Below, one piece after another: positions 59,967-64,000 of a stretch of 64,000 nt of DNA. The stretch's first letter is position 1. The number at the start of each line of letters is the position of its first letter. The translations under genes and the position numbers were made by a program. The DNA is from Okapia johnstoni (taxonomy: Eukaryota; Chordata; Mammalia; Artiodactyla; Giraffidae), in NCBI GenBank assembly GCA_024291935.2, contig CM044322.1:68873405-68937404 (forward strand). Direction: 5' to 3'. The notes below the pieces were generated by a model that saw only the letters and a program-made list of their open reading frames with translations, was not told the DNA's origin and did not search any database.

Positions 59967-61557
59967 AGAAGAGGTGGCAAGAATACACAGAAGAACTGTA
60001 CAAAAAAGATCTTCATGACCCAGATAATCACGATGGTGTAATCACTCACCTAGAGCCAGACATCCTAGAATGTGAAGTCAAGTGGGCCTTAGGAAGCATC
60101 ACTACGAACAAAGCTAGTGGAGGTGATGGAATTCCCGTTGAGCTATTTCAAATCCTGAAAGATGATGCTGTGAAAGTGCTGCACTCACTATGTCAACAAA
60201 TTTGGAAAACTCAGCAGTGGCCGCAGGACTGGAAAAACTGTTTTCATTCCACTCCCAAAGAAAGGCAATGCAAAAGAATGCTCAAACTACTGCACAAATG
60301 CATTCATCTTACACGCTAGTAAAGTAATGCTCAAAATTCTCCAAGCCAGCCTTCAGCAATATGTGAACCATGAACTTCCAGATGTTCAAGCTGGTTTTAG
60401 AAAAGGCAGAGGAACCAGAGATCAAATTGCCAACATCCATTGGATCATCAAAAAAGCAAGAGAGCTCCAGAAAAACATCTATTACTGCTTTATTGACTAT
60501 GCCAAAACCTTTGACTGTGTGGATCACAATAAACTGGAAAATTCTGAAAGAAATGGGAATACCAGACCACCTGACCTGCCTCTTGAGGAACCTGTATGCA
60601 AGTCAGGAAGCAACAGTTCGAACTGGACATGGAACAACAGACTAGTTCCAAATAAGAAAAGGAGTACATTAAGGCTGTATATTGTCACCCTGCTTATTTA
60701 ACTTATATGCAGAATACATCATGAGAAATGCTGGACTGGAAGAAGCACAAGCTGGAATCAAGATTGCTGGGAGAAATATCAGTAACTTCATATATGCTGA
60801 TGACACCACCCTTATGGCAGAAAGTGAAGAAGAACTAAAGAGCCTCTTGATGACAGTGAAAGAGGAGAGTGAAAAAGTTGGCTTAAAGCTCAACGTTCAG
60901 AAAACTAAGATCATGGCATCTGGTCCCATCACTTCGTGGGAAATAGATGGGGAAACAGTGGCTGACTTTATTTTTTTGGACTCCAAAATCACTGCAGATG
61001 GTGATTGCAGCCATGAAATTAAAAGACGCTTACTCCTTGGAAGGAAAGTTATGACCAACCTAGATAGCCAATGCAAAGACATTACTTTGTCAACAAAGGT
61101 CCGTCTAGGCAAGGCTACGGTTTTTCCAGTAGTCATGTATGGATGTGAGAGTTGGACTGTGAAGAAAACTGAGTGCCGTAGAATTGATGCTTTTGAACTG
61201 TGGTGTTGGAGAAGACTCTTGAGAGTCCCTTGGACTGCAAAGAGATCCAACCAGTCCATCCTAAAGGAGATCAGTCCTGGGTGTTCATTGGAAGGACTGA
61301 TGTTGAAGCTGAAACTCCAATACTTTGGCCACCTCATGCGAAGAGCTGACTCATTTGAAAAGACCCTGATGCTGGGAAGAACTGGGGGGAGGAGGAGAAG
61401 GAGAAGACAGAGGATGAGATGGCTGGATGGCATCACCGACTCGATGGACATGGGTTTGTGTAAACTCCGGGAGTTGGTGATGGACAGGGAGGCCTGGCGT
61501 GCTGCGATTCATGGGATCGCAAAGAGTCAGACACGACTGAGCGACTGAACTGAACTG
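59967..61557 (+). mobile_element. BovB LINE (RT half), 5'-truncated, long RT frame
   Basis: Starts at AGAGGTGGCAAGAATACAC, near the linker/RT border, and ends with CGACTGAACTGAACTGA. RT frame 60327-60701 (LPDVQAGFRKGRGTRDQIAN) is followed, in another frame overlapping by 20 bases, by a 288-codon frame 60682-61548 carrying [11 protein letters not shown] and the C-terminal [13 protein letters not shown] block. The frame change around 60530-60690 and the missing endonuclease make it non-autonomous. No confident target duplication seen. Confidence 0.95.
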
Positions 61558-61736
61558 ACCTTAGGGAAGGAAAGTGGAATGTTTTATAGGGTTTCAGCAG
61601 GAGGGGTCAGCTGAAAATCAGCTAGTTTCAGGAATAGTTGATCAAGAATAGTTTTCAAGGGAAGGAGAAACTGTGCTTCCAGATTAGCACCTACGGTTTG
61701 GGCCATTTGGATTTCATCAAGAGAAGTGAAGAGGAG

Positions 61737-61904
61737 GGACTTCCCTGGTGGTCCAGTGGTTAAGAATCCACCTGCCAGTGCTGGAGACGCAGGATATTCA
61801 GATTCAGTCTCTGGGTGGGGAAGGTCTCCTAGAGGAGGAAATGGTAACCCACTCCAGTACTCTTGCCTAGAGAATCCCATGGACAGAGGAGTCTGACAGG
61901 CTAG
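61737..61904 (+). repeat. Bov-tA/CHR-headed SINE, 3'-truncated
   Basis: GGGACTTCCCTGGTGGTCCA head followed by a Bov-A segment (GGTAACCCACTCCAGTACTC). It ends at GACAGGCTA without the usual BovB tail. Confidence 0.85.
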
Positions 61905-62204
61905 GTTGTTTGGGTATCCAAATTTGTGATTAGAGGGTTGGAACTGAGAGAGTAGCAGGTAGGAAGGCCAGAGATCCCCAAGCAGTAGGAGGAAATAAAC
62001 TGCAAATGGCAGACTTTTTTTTCCCCCTTCTCTGTTGATGAAACCGGTTCTGCCTAAGACTAACCTTTTTTTTCTTTTCTCAACCCTTGGGCTGATAATG
62101 GCTCAACAAACCAGTATTCATGTCAACTGTTTTATGGCCGGGGGTGGGGGGAGGCGGAGGGGGATGACACACCTTGTGCCATCCTATCTCAAAAATGCAA
62201 ATTG

Positions 62205-62490
62205 TGGGAGAAGGGCCTGGTGAAACTCCCTCAGCCTAGAGGTATCTCTCTTATCTGATTAGCAGCTCACCAACAAACATAAAACACCTTGCTAAAAACT
62301 AGCAAGTGGGCACCCTTTCTGTCCCCTTCTGATGTCTATGTCAGAAGCTTTCCCTATCTCTATTATACTTTAATAAAACTTTGCTACACAGAAAGCTCCA
62401 AGTAGTCAAGCTTCTGACCCCAGATCGAAATCCTCTCCTCTGGAGGTCACGAATCCCGGTGTAACACACGGCTCGCAGCAACCATTCAGA
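62205..62490 (+). repeat. ERV LTR (R-U5 region recognisable)
   Basis: AATAAAACTTTGCTACAC followed by CTCTCCTCTGGAGGTCACGA and GGTGTAACACACGGCTCGCA is the R-U5 pattern of gammaretrovirus-like (ERV1) bovine LTRs, with the AATAAA near 62372. No internal gag, pol or env adjoins it, so it is a solo or fragmentary LTR. The left edge is approximate. Confidence 0.7.
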
Positions 62491-62559
62491 GCTTTCAGTA
62501 TTGCCACCGCCTCCCCTACCCCCAGCCTTTGGAGAGGGAAGAGAGGCTGGAGATTGAGT

Positions 62560-63365
62560 TCAAACACCAATGGCAAATGAATTAATCAAGCAGAACTACG
62601 CAATGAAATCTCCATAAAAGCCCCCAAAATATGGGGTTTGGAGAGCTTCCACATTGGTGAACTCATGGAAATTAGTGGAGAGTGTTGGCCTAGAGGGGAC
62701 ATGGAAGCTTGTGCCCTTTCCTCACGCGTTATTGTGTGCATCTCTTCCATCTGGCAGTTCATGCATTATATCCTTTTATAATAACCAGGAATCTAGTAAG
62801 TAAAATGTTTCTCTGAGTTCTGTGAGCTGGTCTAGTAAATTAATCAGAACCCAAGAAAGCAGTTGCTGTAACCTCAAGGAAGGGGTCATAGGAAGCTCCA
62901 ATTTTATAGCCAGTGGGTAAGAAAAACCTGGACTTGTAACTGGCATCTGAAGTGGCATAACAGTCTTATAGGACTGAGCCTTTAACTTCTGAAATCTGAC
63001 GCTATCTCCAAATTGTTGTTACTGTTCAGTTGCTAAGTTGTGTCTGATTTTTCGCGACTTCATGAACTGCAGCACACCAGGCTTTTCTATACTCCACTAT
63101 CTCTTGGACTTTGCTCAAATTCATGTTCATTGAGTCAGTGATGCTATGTAACCATCTCATCCTCTGCCACCTGCTTCTCCATTTGCTTTCAACCTTTCCC
63201 AGCATCAGGGTCTTTTCCGATGAGTCAGTTCTTTGCATCGGGTGGCCAAAATATGAGTTTCAGCTCCAGGTAGATAGTTTCAAACCTGAATTGACTGCAG
63301 GTAACTCAGCTGATGTCCAAGAATTCTTGGTGGTGTATGGTCTCCTGCCCCCAAGTTACTTAACT
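62560..63365 (+). repeat. Older LTR, split by a BovB fragment
   Basis: CCAGGAATCTAGTAAGTAAA, TGAAGTGGCATAACAGTCTT and GATCTGACGCTATCTCCA-type phrases, then AGGTAGATAGTTTCAAACCT after the interruption, follow one continuous mammalian ERV LTR consensus. The exact family name is not certain. Interrupted at 63014-63268. Confidence 0.6.
63014..63268 (-). mobile_element. BovB 3' fragment inside the LTR
   Basis: GTTACTGTTCAGTTGCTAAG at the left and GGTCTTTTCCGATGAGTCAG toward the right are the reverse complement of the BovB 3' end (C-terminal RMRW block, 63026-63238 frame). Strongly 5'-truncated. Confidence 0.9.
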
Positions 63366-63531
63366 CAGGTTTGACTGCTCACTACTCAAAAGCAAATACT
63401 TTTGAGAAACAAGTGAGTGCTGGTAGAAATGAAAAGTTTGCTGGTAGGGGTGGAAAGAGGCTGGCAACTGGGGAGAAGGTGGACTTGTGTCCAAAAACCA
63501 ACTCTGTTAAGATTCTGCTCAACCATGAACG

Positions 63532-64000
63532 TTTTTATTTTTTTAAATACTCGGTTTATTTCACATGTATATTTTTGTCTCCCCACCATTTCCATCCATC
63601 TGACCACCACTTCTACTATTCCTATCATAACATTCCATATATACTTAAAACCAAGCAAAGGGTGGAGTTCCATCTTTAAAAACTAAACAGGCATTTTTGA
63701 CAACACATTCTTGGCAATGGAACGTGGACAACATTTATCAGATGCGGTAGGGAAAGTTCTCATTCTGCATTACAAAAAGGACAGCCAGATATCAACTGTT
63801 ACAGAAAAGAAATAAGATGGAAAATTTTTAACAAACTGTTTAAACTATTTTCTTAAAGAGACTTCCTCCACTGCCAGAGATCTTGAATAGCCTCCTGGTC
63901 AGTCATACGGAAACAATTCTTCACATAATTGATAAACTTGGCTTCCACTTTGGGAAAGGAACCACCTTTTTCTATACTTGCTTGCATTTTTGCTTTAATG
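63532..64000 (-). pseudogene. NPM1 (nucleophosmin) processed pseudogene, cut by window end
   Basis: On the minus strand 64000-63856 encodes the last 48 residues of nucleophosmin (for example [20 protein letters not shown] and LWQWRKSL), then a stop (63853-63855) and a full NPM1-like 3'UTR to about 63532, ending in an A-rich tail. The terminal NPM1 exon junction (before DLWQW) is continuous, showing a spliced-RNA origin. One change is visible, F for the usual L in GGSLP. Whether the rest of the frame is intact lies beyond the window. In vertebrates NPM1 is a nucleolar chaperone; this copy has no promoter in view. Confidence 0.92.

Noticed and set aside
60897..61451. 184-codon minus-strand frame
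   Set aside because: Exact antisense of the BovB RT C-terminal frame; the same shadow pattern recurs at other BovB copies (17922-18443, 24230-24604).
1..64000. CRISPR arrays, phage, tRNA or rRNA genes
   Set aside because: No regularly spaced repeats and no true tRNA or rRNA. The tRNA-like segments are SINE heads with diverged bodies and target duplications.
43650..64000. FCAMR or PIGR exons, expected further along this locus
   Set aside because: No immunoglobulin-domain coding exon recognised on either strand; in human FCAMR lies tens of kilobases beyond C1orf116, so it is probably outside the window.

Overview
This is a mammalian nuclear DNA window from an even-toed ungulate, most likely a bovid (cattle, buffalo, sheep or goat type). 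The evidence is the dense set of BovB (RTE-clade) LINEs, Bov-tA and Bov-A2 SINEs, tRNA-Glu CHR-type SINEs and ruminant L1 copies. The exact species cannot be fixed from the sequence alone. No bacterial, viral or plasmid gene organisation is present. The genes have spliced vertebrate architecture and make up only a few percent of the window.

Two protein-coding genes are clear, both on the + strand. YOD1 encodes an OTU-family deubiquitinase. It has two coding exons (2482-2824 and 3844-4547), 348 codons, an intact catalytic triad and a C2H2 finger, followed by a 3'UTR of about 5.2 kb ending near an AATAAA at 9786. C1orf116/SARG (specifically androgen-regulated gene product) has three coding exons (38307-38411, 40762-40939, 42139-43649) and 597 codons. 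A likely non-coding first exon lies in a CpG-rich, CCAAT-box promoter near 33.0-33.16 kb. In human 1q32 the order is FCAMR - C1orf116 - YOD1 - PFKFB2, so this window reads the same locus in the opposite direction. The CpG island at about 340-830 is where the divergent PFKFB2 promoter would be expected.

Layout: 0.3-0.83 kb, bidirectional-type CpG island. 2.4-9.8 kb, YOD1. 10-13.8 kb, intergenic with SINEs. 13.8-16.3 kb, 5'-truncated L1 (+). 17.8-19.1 kb, BovB (-). 21.4-28.2 kb, a deeply nested L1 (-) carrying another L1 tail, several SINEs, a SINE inverted pair around a (TA)n, a BovB and a Bov-A2. 28.2-32.9 kb, intergenic. 33-44.6 kb, C1orf116. 44.6-64 kb, intergenic with many retroelements. 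These include a 5'-inverted BovB with a SINE-derived filler, a 19-nt BovB-tail micro-insertion, a BovB (+) with a long RT reading frame, LTR remnants, and an NPM1 processed pseudogene cut by the window end.

I found no evidence for a new defence or biosynthetic system. The most distinctive signals are retrotransposition products (the inverted BovB and the micro-insertion), a near-identical inverted SINE pair, a perfect 16-bp inverted repeat downstream of YOD1, and a CGCG-element inverted repeat that runs into the YOD1 start codon.
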